This document shows positions 27,870 through 35,110 of a stretch of DNA of 64,000 bases, piece by piece. Position 1 is the first letter of the stretch, and the number at the start of each line of letters is the position of its first letter. The stretch covers positions 80,315-144,314 of the forward strand of contig JAQBSZ010000006.1 in the NCBI GenBank assembly GCA_027623555.1, given 5' to 3'. The notes under the pieces are model-generated. The model did not search any database, was not told where the DNA came from, and saw only the letters and a program-made list of their open reading frames with translations. This stretch comes from Pseudomonadota bacterium. Lineage in GTDB: Bacteria; Pseudomonadota; Gammaproteobacteria; Pseudomonadales; Pseudohongiellaceae. A program made the translations under genes and the position numbers.

Positions 27870-27935
27870 AACCCTTTCGGGAACACAGTTTGTTCCCATA
27901 GGGGCTTGTCGTGTTCCTCTATCACAATACTGGAG
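27870..27935 (+). ncRNA. Candidate radC-type RNA leader, copy 2
   Basis: A nested structure directly upstream of the RadC-like gene. Outer pairing is CCCT (27872-27875) with AGGGG (27900-27904). The inner perfect 7-bp hairpin is GGGAACA (27879-27885) with TGTTCCC (27891-27897). It ends about 7 nt before the gene's GGAG. The radC RNA motif described from mobile elements has this kind of layout and location. I assign it by pattern memory, not by a covariance search. Confidence 0.5.
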
Positions 27936-27941
27936 CACAAC

Positions 27942-28433
27942 ATGAAAAAGCTTTCACTTTTAAATGAAAAATATTCAACAGAAGAAACATTTGAACGAGA
28001 AGAAGAACTGATAAATGAAGCAAAGGCGATTTTGTTTAAACGGTTAAGGACAAATAAAGTGCAACTTTCTTCGTCGACTATGACACGCGATTATGTGATG
28101 TTAGAACTCGGTAGAAGAGAACGTGAAGCATTTTTTTGTCTGTTTCTGGATAATCAACACCGTGTAATTGACACTCAGGTGCTATTTGAAGGCACTATTG
28201 ATGGATCTATGGTACATCCACGTGAGGTATTAAAAGCGGCGTTAAAAGTAAATGCCGCTGCAATGATATTCTCACATAATCATCCATCAGGAATAGCAGA
28301 ACCAAGTCAGGCTGATATTAGCATCACCAGACGGTTGAAGTCTGCATTGGAACTGGTTGATATTAGGGTACTGGATCATCTGATTGTGGGTGAAAACGTG
28401 GTGACATCGATGGCTGAACGAGGTCTTGTTTAA
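27942..28433 (+). CDS. radC: RadC-like JAB-domain protein
   Basis: A 163-residue protein (short form) with the metal-binding JAMM/JAB motif: Glu in VLFEG, then SHNHPSG and the later Asp in SQADISI. Such mobile-element RadC proteins (YeeS/YkfG-like) are common in ICEs and plasmids; they are probable metal-dependent hydrolases of unknown substrate, not proven repair enzymes. GGAG before ATG 27942 fixes the start. The gene sits alone between a structured RNA leader and a strong terminator, so it is an independent unit. Confidence 0.85.
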   Translation: MKKLSLLNEKYSTEETFEREEELINEAKAILFKRLRTNKVQLSSSTMTRDYVMLELGRREREAFFCLFLDNQHRVIDTQVLFEGTIDGSMVHPREVLKAALKVNAAAMIFSHNHPSGIAEPSQADISITRRLKSALELVDIRVLDHLIVGENVVTSMAERGLV

Positions 28434-28460
28434 AATACAGTATGAAGTTGTATTGCTGTA

Positions 28461-28495
28461 ACGCCTATAGGAGTTATTCTATAGGCGTTTTTTTT
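28461..28495 (+). terminator. Terminator between convergent genes
   Basis: ACGCCTATA at 28461-28469 pairs with TATAGGCGT at 28480-28488, followed by eight T. It ends the radC-like transcript just before the convergent small membrane gene. Confidence 0.85.
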
Positions 28496-28703
28496 ACCAC
28501 TGATTATCGTACAAACTATCACAACGCTCGATTGGATCAAGATCACCTGTACGATGATCATAATTAACATAATCGGTCGAAGAATAATCGGCATCCCCGC
28601 CGTCTACGATATCGATAAATAAAACCAGTAAAGACCAGCACAGTTTCAATGAACCCGTAAGAGCCCATAGAATTGCATGGGAGATAAATTTAAGGTTGCT
28701 CAT
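28494..28703 (-). CDS. Small membrane protein, 69 residues
   Basis: GAGGAG 7 nt upstream of ATG 28703 gives a strong start. One or two hydrophobic helices (LKFISHAILWALTGSLKLCW and onward to IDIVD) are followed by an acidic tail. It is 4 nt downstream of the preceding gene on the same strand, forming a two-gene operon. Function unknown; placed in the ICE maintenance region. Confidence 0.6.
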   Translation of the reverse strand: MSNLKFISHAILWALTGSLKLCWSLLVLFIDIVDGGDADYSSTDYVNYDHRTGDLDPIERCDSLYDNQW

Positions 28704-28707
28704 TGGA

Positions 28708-28947
28708 TTACTCCTCTTGCAGTGTACGTTTAAAAATGCAAACAAGTCGACTTCGGCTTTGTGAGCAGTCGACCAATTCCCATTGATCCTTGCCCAGAGT
28801 ATTTAACGCATTCGTCATTGCCTGGTCATCGCCAGTAATTGGAAATGTCTTGGTGAAATATTCCCAGGAGGGCGCCGCAAACGTAGTGGCGCCGAAAAGC
28901 AGGAATCCAGATAAACAGACTGTTTTGGTTAATTGAGTGATTCGCAT
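28708..28947 (-). CDS. Small exported protein, 79 residues
   Basis: AAGGATAG precedes the ATG at 28947. A signal peptide (KTVCLSGFLLFGATTFAA) leads into about 54 mature residues (SWEYFTKTFPITGDDQAMTN, then LGKDQWELVDC) that recall short DUF4177-like domains. Two cysteines in the mature part may form a disulfide. Likely periplasmic; role unknown. Confidence 0.65.
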   Translation of the reverse strand: MRITQLTKTVCLSGFLLFGATTFAAPSWEYFTKTFPITGDDQAMTNALNTLGKDQWELVDCSQSRSRLVCIFKRTLQEE

Positions 28948-29065
28948 TTGATCTATCCTTATATGTCGCCTTCATTTTCTATGACGGATACAGTCTATGC
29001 CGTTATAGAAAAAGAAGGAGGGCAATTGAGGGGTATAGAATGAACTGCCCTGCTAGATCACGTCA

Positions 29066-29632
29066 TTATTTAATTGTCTGTTTTGCCTTGCTGTCGTTCG
29101 CTTCGATGTATTCGCGTAACGAGTTCCAGATATTGTGTAGATTAAGACTACTTTCTTCGGCCACTTTTAAAAATCGTTCACTCTCGCACAGCTTGGCGTG
29201 GGAAGCCCATAAGTGCCATAAGTAATGATCGGTTTTTTCATCACAGCGAATTGGTCGCCCACTGCCGGAGTGTTTTAAACACATGGCATCCCTACGTCTT
29301 GAAAACTCAGAGGCATGCATACCAAACAAGCGACGCATCAACTTTAGTGGCGCACCTTGTACCAAGTATATATCTTCAATTTCTTTTTCTTGTCGTAATT
29401 GATCAATGATTTCAAGTTGTTTGTCCATTTCTGGGACATTGATCGCAAAGGAAAAATAGGTCTGTGCTCGATCTAAAAACATTCCTTGTTGGGTAAAGCT
29501 TAATTCAGACAGCTTATCAATGAGTCTATCGGGGATGGCAAAATCAGTGAAATCTTCAGAATGACATTTGCTTAAGGAACCCAGAATATTTTTTATGGCA
29601 GCTCGACACACCTTTTCTTCAAACTTCGTCAT
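29066..29632 (-). CDS. DUF2857-like ICE protein
   Basis: A 188-residue soluble protein. The segment LMRRLFGMHASEFSRRRDAM followed by SGSGRPIRCDEKTDHYLWHL matches the DUF2857 pattern found in the maintenance regions of PFGI-1/ICEHin1056-type elements, possibly with a DNA-binding helix-turn-helix. The ribosome binding site is weak. It is transcribed opposite to the transfer operon, as typical of leading-region genes. Function unproven. Confidence 0.65.
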   Translation of the reverse strand: MTKFEEKVCRAAIKNILGSLSKCHSEDFTDFAIPDRLIDKLSELSFTQQGMFLDRAQTYFSFAINVPEMDKQLEIIDQLRQEKEIEDIYLVQGAPLKLMRRLFGMHASEFSRRRDAMCLKHSGSGRPIRCDEKTDHYLWHLWASHAKLCESERFLKVAEESSLNLHNIWNSLREYIEANDSKAKQTIK

Positions 29633-29777
29633 CGTATATCCCTATTGCGCATTATTTAATGTTGTTTACAAGCTTTTAGGCAGATGCTCAACAAGATATT
29701 ATGGCTGGATTTGATTGTCCTAAAGAAAGTTTCGTTTGCGCAAGGAAACTTTTATTGATAGGAAAATGCCATGAATT
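29633..29777. other. Short non-coding spacer
   Basis: Spacer between the DUF2857-like gene and the transposase remnant. No gene, no repeat seen; it may carry the promoter of the leftward gene. Confidence 0.4.
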
Positions 29778-29998
29778 GGAAGATCTCGCGGGGTTTTATT
29801 TCAAGTTCACTGTGTTCGCTGTGGAGGCGTTTACAGGTCTTGCCGTTACGACTACTGCCATTGCCACGCGTTTCATGCTTTGCGTAACCCAGGTGATCAT
29901 CCAGTTCTCCTTCGACAGTAGACGCCCAGAACTGCTTTGTTAATGCTTTGGCAAATTCTTCAAAATCCTTTTTCAGAATTGAACTCTCCGGCCACCTT
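29778..29998 (-). pseudogene. IS256-family transposase remnant
   Basis: Read on the minus strand from about 29998, the frame gives ILKKDFEEFAKALTKQFW, then ELDDHLGYAKHETRGNG and SSRNGKTCKRLHSEHSELEI. ELxxHLGYxKHE and SRNGK are hallmarks of the N-terminal part of Mutator/IS256 transposases. The rest of the transposase and the terminal repeats are missing, so this is a dead fragment of about 70 codons. Confidence 0.75.
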
Positions 29999-30251
29999 GT
30001 TAGCCATGAACAGCAATTTATTGTCTACGATAATTGATACCATGATTCATTACTCCTATAGGTTAGTAGAAATCACAGGATTTACACAGTTATTGCTACA
30101 TATTTATTTTTAGTGCGTGGGAAGGATTATTTAATACCCAAGGAATATTCTAGGTAATATCAAACCATTCAAACAACTTTTCAGCATTTTGGAAAAGTTT
30201 ACGCTCGTTGATTTCAGATATTTTATCCAGCATATGCACTCGCAAATATGA
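29999..30251. other. Intergenic region after the transposase remnant
   Basis: AT-rich. A short leftward frame starting MVSIIVDNKLLFMANK, with AGGAG upstream near 30055, runs into the remnant out of frame and stops quickly. Nothing else recognised; the promoter of the rightward gene should lie here. Confidence 0.35.
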
Positions 30252-31208
30252 ATGCTTTTGTGGATCAATATGTTACGAATATCTCTGGTTACCCAAACTA
30301 TATTTTGTTTGGTCAGTATGACGTTGACCAGCTTATTTGCCCTCTCACTGTCTGGCGTTAGCCTGGATTCTCTAACTAAGCCAGGTGAAAATACAGCAAC
30401 ATTACTACTGGCCTGCATTTTTATTTTAATTGGCAGCTGTATTGATGTCGGAAAATATTTATTTTGGATGTTTAGGAATCAAAGTCAATATTTTATTAGC
30501 CTCAGTATTATCTTGATGGTTTTTTCGTGGGTAGCTAGTTGCGCTTTCCTAATGACGTCAGAATCAAAGCTCGTGGACTTAGCGCAATTAAAAACAAGTG
30601 AATACGTTGCCTTAGAGCAAAGAATCAGCAATCTTACACTTGATATCGCATCACAAGAGAAGCTATTGAGTAATCGCCTAGAGAGCACTTATCACAGCCA
30701 ATGGGAAGCAGGTCAAGATACAGCTGCCACTATTGCTGGTTTGCGAGAAACCTTAGCAACCTTGTTAGAATCGAGTTCAACTGTGGGACAACAAACTGCT
30801 GCCAATGCAGTAGCATCTACTCGGTTCTTTCAGCAATTAGGGGAGAGCTTACATTTAGACACTAATACGATTAGACTCACTGGTTACGGTGTATTAAGTC
30901 TTTTATTGGAGCTAAGTACGCTTGGGATGATTAGCCTGTCTCAAGTCCTCAAAAATGAGAAACTCAAATCTTTGATACAACCGACATCCGATGACTTTAA
31001 TTCAGTCATGTTAAACAGAGAGGCGCATCTATCAGTGGTCAATTTGGTGACCGATATCATGACCGGGGAAATGCCCCCAGTATTGCGTAAAATCCAAGCT
31101 GCCAAGTATGGAATTGAAATTGATATTACCCGTAACCTGCTCAAAAAATTGCATAACGCTGGGATGCTAGAAAGAGACAAAAGAAATAGCTATAAATTAC
31201 CACTTTAA
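30252..31208 (+). CDS. Membrane protein with coiled coil and probable C-terminal winged helix
   Basis: A 318-residue protein with three N-terminal helices (about 10-32, 45-70, 77-98), a coiled-coil section (about 105-160, ALEQRISNLTLDIASQEKLL), a fourth helix (about 208-230) and a cytoplasmic tail. The last 60 residues (VLRKIQAAKYGIEIDITRNL then LKKLHNAGMLERDKRN) have the helix-turn-helix-wing pattern of winged-helix DNA-binding domains. A membrane-tethered DNA-binding protein at the edge of an ICE could serve partition or regulation. Start is uncertain (30252 or 30270); neither has a good ribosome binding site. Confidence 0.6.
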   Translation: MLLWINMLRISLVTQTIFCLVSMTLTSLFALSLSGVSLDSLTKPGENTATLLLACIFILIGSCIDVGKYLFWMFRNQSQYFISLSIILMVFSWVASCAFLMTSESKLVDLAQLKTSEYVALEQRISNLTLDIASQEKLLSNRLESTYHSQWEAGQDTAATIAGLRETLATLLESSSTVGQQTAANAVASTRFFQQLGESLHLDTNTIRLTGYGVLSLLLELSTLGMISLSQVLKNEKLKSLIQPTSDDFNSVMLNREAHLSVVNLVTDIMTGEMPPVLRKIQAAKYGIEIDITRNLLKKLHNAGMLERDKRNSYKLPL

Positions 31209-31241
31209 GCGATTACTAAAACAGAGTTACGTTACTAAGAT

Positions 31242-31383
31242 TGTTGATTTTCAGCGAAAACTGACCCAGTAATTGCATTGAACTTTGACCCGCCAGATAG
31301 GTATCCAACTCGCGTATATAGTGGGTCAAAGATTCATTACAAAAATTGCAAAAAAGTGGGTCAATCGAGCACACAAATCAACA
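31242..31383. mobile_element. IS21-like ends-only element, copy B
   Basis: A 142-bp element. The left end TGTTGATTTTCAGCGAAAAC runs to TGACCCA, and a second internal unit reads CATTGAACTTTGACCC. The right end carries two inverted GGGTCA units and finishes AATCAACA. This L1-L2/R2-R1 design is that of IS21-family termini with the transposase genes deleted. It lies just downstream of the AbiE toxin gene. Confidence 0.65.
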
Positions 31384-31435
31384 ATCGCTTTCTTCCATGA
31401 AGAATTTGTTCAATTTTAGCTTTCATTAGCCCGAT

Positions 31436-32338
31436 CTACACGCTTAGCTTTTCCTTCAAAACCTCATACAGGCTGAGATGCTTTTCAGGGTTTTTATTTT
31501 TCAGCTTCCTTAAGTTTTGCAATTTCCACTGCACGGCCGGAAATCTTCTAAAATCATAAATCCCCCAATCAGGCTCAGCATTTTTTACACTGAGCAAAAA
31601 TTCCCTGTCCTTTTCAGTCAGGTTTGCATGAATAGTTCTGATAAGCTGCTTTCTTATAGCTTCAAATTCCTCATAGCTGAAAGGCTCATTACTCATTCCC
31701 TCGAAGTGATTAATCATTGTCTGGCGCTGATCCAGAAAATTAGGTCTAATCACTTCGCTAATGGGTCTATCATGGCTTATAAGACATAAAAGGAAACCGG
31801 CCCTGATCTCATCAGAAAACCCTTCAGCTTCAAGAAGATATTTAACATCAAATAAATCCCTGGGATGCTGCCTGTCCAGTGCCGCACATATTTTCCCTCC
31901 ATAGAGTTGGCCCAAAGGAACGACTGGCGCGACACAGAAAACATCAAACTCGCTTTGGGCTTTATCACAAAGCGTCATATTGGATGGTGCCTCAATCGTA
32001 CCACGCCCAATCTGATTGACTTCAAGCTTTATACTTACGCCTTTAGCAGAAATTAGGAGTTTTAATTTATCCGTTTTATGCTCAACTTGAACATCAGGGA
32101 TGATGGTTTCGATCCGCTGTTTTATACGCATCAATGCCGAGGAAATATTTTCTAATGATGTTGGCCTATCTTCGATTGGAACATAGGTTAAATCTATATC
32201 TACCGAGAGGCGTGGCATGTCTCGGACAAATAAGTTGATGGCCGTACCGCCGTGTAGCGCAAAGCAGTCCTCTTTGGCAACTTCCGGAATGACACTGAGT
32301 AGTAATGCTGCCTGTTTTTTATATTGCTGACCGTCCAT
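31436..32338 (-). CDS. abiEii: AbiEii-type nucleotidyltransferase toxin
   Basis: A 300-residue protein of the AbiEii/AbiGii nucleotidyltransferase family, the toxin half of a type IV toxin-antitoxin and abortive-infection system. The active-site signature is clear: HGGTAINLF at 29-37 and VDIDL at 46-50 supply the GG and DxD metal-binding residues. Downstream are PLGQLYGGKICAALDRQHPR and DLFDVKYLLE, conserved in the family. It begins 20 nt inside the antitoxin gene, the usual coupled order antitoxin then toxin. By family knowledge it would modify an RNA or nucleotide target and halt growth when unrestrained. Confidence 0.9.
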   Translation of the reverse strand: MDGQQYKKQAALLLSVIPEVAKEDCFALHGGTAINLFVRDMPRLSVDIDLTYVPIEDRPTSLENISSALMRIKQRIETIIPDVQVEHKTDKLKLLISAKGVSIKLEVNQIGRGTIEAPSNMTLCDKAQSEFDVFCVAPVVPLGQLYGGKICAALDRQHPRDLFDVKYLLEAEGFSDEIRAGFLLCLISHDRPISEVIRPNFLDQRQTMINHFEGMSNEPFSYEEFEAIRKQLIRTIHANLTEKDREFLLSVKNAEPDWGIYDFRRFPAVQWKLQNLRKLKNKNPEKHLSLYEVLKEKLSV

Positions 32339-33101
32339 GCTTTTCTAACTCTTTTGGTATCGTTATTTGGTATTTACTATCATAGACACCGTTCATTACA
32401 ATACTACGCTTGCCGGAACCAAGATCCACTTTATCCAGATTTAAATATTCCAGCCAGCTATGCCCAGCTTTCTCTGCCAGATACAGAAATAACCTTTTTA
32501 CTTTTACCGAGCTGCATTGTTCAAGTAAATTTTGAACATGGTCGGGTCTCAGATTATTGAGCCCTTCCATTAGCTCATAACATTCCAGCAGTTCCTGCTT
32601 TTTTGGAGCAAGATACAAACACTCCATGAGTGCCCTCGCAGCACCAGAGATATTTATACTGAACGAATTATGGTCATGCTCTACAAGCCCTACCTCCGTA
32701 GGAAGAAACTTGAGGGCATAGAATTCAACTTTTACTCCCCAGTCGTAGTTTTTAAACCAAGCCGGTAGTTTTTCATTTTTCGCACCAAACAAAGTGACCT
32801 TTTGGGTGGATAGCTCAAGGTATTGAGATTTACCTAACAAAGATAAGGCTGTCTTACCTCCGGGATGTATTTTTAAACCTGCCTGCTCTTGTAAAGCGTA
32901 TATCGCGCCTTCATAGCCGACACTATCCCCATAGCGCTTCACGGCCCCAAAGCCTATGGATTCCAGCCAATTACTTTTCTTGTATCTTTTGAGCAAGTCC
33001 AGGCTATAACCCTGTCTGCTTAACCACGCAGAAAGCAGCACAACACCATGGGGGTATGTTGACATCAACTGGTTTATTTTACTTCTTGTATAGGTACTCA
33101 T
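32319..33101 (-). CDS. abiEi: AbiEi-type antitoxin and autorepressor
   Basis: A 260-residue protein with an N-terminal winged helix (about 1-75: VLLSAWLSRQGYSLDLLKRY) and the AbiEi antitoxin domain (KIHPGGKTALSLLGKSQYLE region and onward). In studied AbiE pairs this protein neutralises the toxin and represses its own promoter by binding inverted repeats. Two such repeats are present here, one spanning the start codon (33090-33109) and one 72 bp upstream (33162-33181). The gene is intact. Confidence 0.88.
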   Translation of the reverse strand: MSTYTRSKINQLMSTYPHGVVLLSAWLSRQGYSLDLLKRYKKSNWLESIGFGAVKRYGDSVGYEGAIYALQEQAGLKIHPGGKTALSLLGKSQYLELSTQKVTLFGAKNEKLPAWFKNYDWGVKVEFYALKFLPTEVGLVEHDHNSFSINISGAARALMECLYLAPKKQELLECYELMEGLNNLRPDHVQNLLEQCSSVKVKRLFLYLAEKAGHSWLEYLNLDKVDLGSGKRSIVMNGVYDSKYQITIPKELEKHGRSAI

Positions 33102-33109
33102 AGTACTAA
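33090..33109. promoter_or_regulatory. AbiE operator 1 over the antitoxin start codon
   Basis: ATAGGTACTCATAGTACTAA, an imperfect dyad around CAT. The antitoxin ATG (33101-33099) lies within it, so binding would block translation start or the transcript's beginning. Confidence 0.65.
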
Positions 33110-33161
33110 CATAGGCTTTATTTCAAACCATTTCAAGCAATTAGTTTATATTCCATCTCAC

Positions 33162-33181
33162 ATAGGTACTTATAGTACCAA
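33162..33181. promoter_or_regulatory. AbiE operator 2
   Basis: ATAGGTACTTATAGTACCAA differs from operator 1 at only two positions and lies exactly 72 bp further upstream. Twin inverted repeats in the promoter are a known feature of AbiE autoregulation. Confidence 0.65.
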
Positions 33182-33294
33182 TACAGCCGTCATTTTAAAC
33201 CAGAATATGTCCTTTCAAACTGGAATTTAAAGGCATTACTTGGCAGCTCGAGGGGGCCGATGCGCTTTGTCTGGATTAGGTTTGAAAACCAAAG

Positions 33295-33445
33295 TGTTGA
33301 TTTGCACTCAAATTTGACCCATTAAGCCATCATAATTGCATTGAACTTTGACCCATGCAAAATGTCTCTAAGCTCCGAATAGGCTGAGTCTGGCCGGGTC
33401 AGTTATTACTGCAAATTCTGGGTCAAAATTGGATGCAATTCAACA
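33295..33445. mobile_element. IS21-like ends-only element, copy C
   Basis: A 151-bp element, same length as copy A. The left end TGTTGATTTGCACTCAAATT leads to TGACCCA, with a second unit GCATTGAACTTTGACCCA. The right end has inverted GGGTCA units and terminates ATTCAACA. It truncates the small gene at 33406-33696 and, with copy B, brackets the AbiE pair. Confidence 0.7.
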
Positions 33446-33696
33446 CCTGCATAGGCTCCAATGTTATTTTCACCCTCTTTAGGATTGATGCTAAATCGCG
33501 TTTCTTCGCGATCAAATAATTCCAAAATTACCAAGGAATCTGCTTCACGCCACTCACCATCATAGATTATGCTCTCTTCACTATTAGAATCTTCATCCCA
33601 AACGAATTCTTCCAAAATAGCAGCACCGCCTGGATAAAGGTTCAATTCGGATTGGGCTTCTGGTTCGTCACATTCACTAAAGTAATTATGAGTCAA
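33406..33696 (-). CDS. Acidic hypothetical protein truncated by element C
   Basis: A 96-residue frame beginning MTHNYFSECDEPEAQSELNL. Its last 13 codons are derived from the inverted repeat of element C, so the natural C terminus was displaced. Beyond the element on the same strand (33294 leftward) an open stretch starting LWFSNLIQTKRIGPLELPSN may be the missing part. Strongly acidic; no domain recognised. The ribosome binding site is poor, so coding status is moderate. Confidence 0.4.
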   Translation of the reverse strand: MTHNYFSECDEPEAQSELNLYPGGAAILEEFVWDEDSNSEESIIYDGEWREADSLVILELFDREETRFSINPKEGENNIGAYAGVELHPILTQNLQ

Positions 33697-33758
33697 TATG
33701 TTGATGTTTCATATACAACATCAAATCCAAACTATTTAATTTCAATCCGCTTAAAAAT

Positions 33759-34934
33759 CTATATTTCTACCTGACTAAGTAGATAAGTCAAGATGATGAA
33801 CCCGAAGAAAAGAAATAGCGCACCTGATAGGTAAAGGGCATATTGAAGGCTGTACAAATCTGCCACATAGCCTAAAAATGGAGAGGTCGACGCGAAAAAA
33901 ATACGAATTATAAAGCTTCTGATAGACATTACCGTTGCTCGCATATTAGAAGGTATATGTCTGTTCATATAATCACGAAGGACTGGTGTCGCCACTCCTC
34001 GAGTAAGGTAAAACAATAGTAGAATCAATAAACCCCATAACGAGTTGATATAAGCAACTGTCAAATAACAGGCTCCTATTAACAGCAGAATTAGGCTGAG
34101 CAGTGTTTTAGTGTTAATTTTCCTTTCAATTTCGTGAGCAAAGAAGGCAGGAATAGCAACAGCCAAATTGAGCCCAGCGCCTATCAATCCAAAATAAACC
34201 ACCTCGATGTCAAGCGCTTCAAAGTAAGGTTGGGCAAACCAGGCCATTGTTAATGTTGCTGCCCCAACAATTGCAGAATAGAAAATATACGCCCTCAAGA
34301 TTTTGTTTTCTATCATTGAAAAGTGAATGATATTCTTAATATTCTTCCAAGGTTTACTTTTACCATCTTCTAAACGGTGTATTTCGGGCTCAATCAACGC
34401 CAGTGCAGTTATAAAACCAACTAGGGCAATACCAAGTTGGTAATAGAAAGGAGTTCTTAAACTAATTTCTGCTAAAAAACCTCCAATGACGAAGGCAATT
34501 GCCTCAGCAAAGTTTCCCATTGAGATTGTTCTTCCTTCGAGTTTAATAAAGTCATTACGCCGATTTAACTCGACTAAAGAGTCGTACATCAAAGCCGTAT
34601 CCGACCCTGAAATAAAACTTTGACCAATACCTAAACAAAGTGCTGCCAATAAAAATCCGTCAAAGCCATAAGAAAGAGAATAAGTTAGAATGCCTAAGAA
34701 TCCGAAAAATGTTCCTATGACTAGAGAGTTTTTCCTCCCCAATACATCCGCAACGTAACCAGAAGGAATTTCAATAAGTGCTATGGTTACAGAATAGATT
34801 GCTTGAATCACAAATAGATCGGTGATTGTCAGCCCATTTTCTTCATAAAATAACCAGATGACAGGCATGAAAAGCGCCATCCATTTGGATGCCTTAATGA
34901 CATAAAGCTTCCAGATATTTGAACTGATGTTCAC
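33759..34934 (-). CDS. Major facilitator superfamily transporter
   Basis: A 391-residue inner-membrane transporter with 12 predicted helices. The loop 2-3 motif GYVADVLGRKNSLVIGT (MFS motif A variant) and a matching half-way repeat place it in the drug/sugar-proton antiporter group. Substrate cannot be told from sequence. It lies alone between element C and the terminator of the downstream catabolic block, so it may be an accessory efflux gene rather than part of the pathway. Confidence 0.8.
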   Translation of the reverse strand: MNISSNIWKLYVIKASKWMALFMPVIWLFYEENGLTITDLFVIQAIYSVTIALIEIPSGYVADVLGRKNSLVIGTFFGFLGILTYSLSYGFDGFLLAALCLGIGQSFISGSDTALMYDSLVELNRRNDFIKLEGRTISMGNFAEAIAFVIGGFLAEISLRTPFYYQLGIALVGFITALALIEPEIHRLEDGKSKPWKNIKNIIHFSMIENKILRAYIFYSAIVGAATLTMAWFAQPYFEALDIEVVYFGLIGAGLNLAVAIPAFFAHEIERKINTKTLLSLILLLIGACYLTVAYINSLWGLLILLLFYLTRGVATPVLRDYMNRHIPSNMRATVMSIRSFIIRIFFASTSPFLGYVADLYSLQYALYLSGALFLFFGFIILTYLLSQVEI

Positions 34935-35025
34935 GATACGAAAAAAGAGTGACGCATGGAAGGTTGAGGATCCTTGGCTACCGTGTTCGACTAATTAGAT
35001 GTGCAAAGTGCAAAGTGCAAAAAAA

Positions 35026-35059
35026 AATAGACCGACTGAGATTCACTAGTCGGTCTATT
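35026..35059 (-). terminator. Terminator closing the leftward catabolic block
   Basis: AATAGACCGACT at 35026-35037 pairs perfectly with AGTCGGTCTATT at 35048-35059. In the leftward direction it is followed by a run of about nine T. It lies 52 nt beyond the stop of the last gene of the block. Confidence 0.9.
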
Positions 35060-35110
35060 CAAATTATAACGCGTTGAGATTAGCAGAGAAACTTACTCAA
35101 CAACCACAAT

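Noticed and set aside
29701..29943. An 80-codon rightward open frame
   Set aside because: The opposite strand encodes a clear IS256 transposase fragment, so this frame is its complement.
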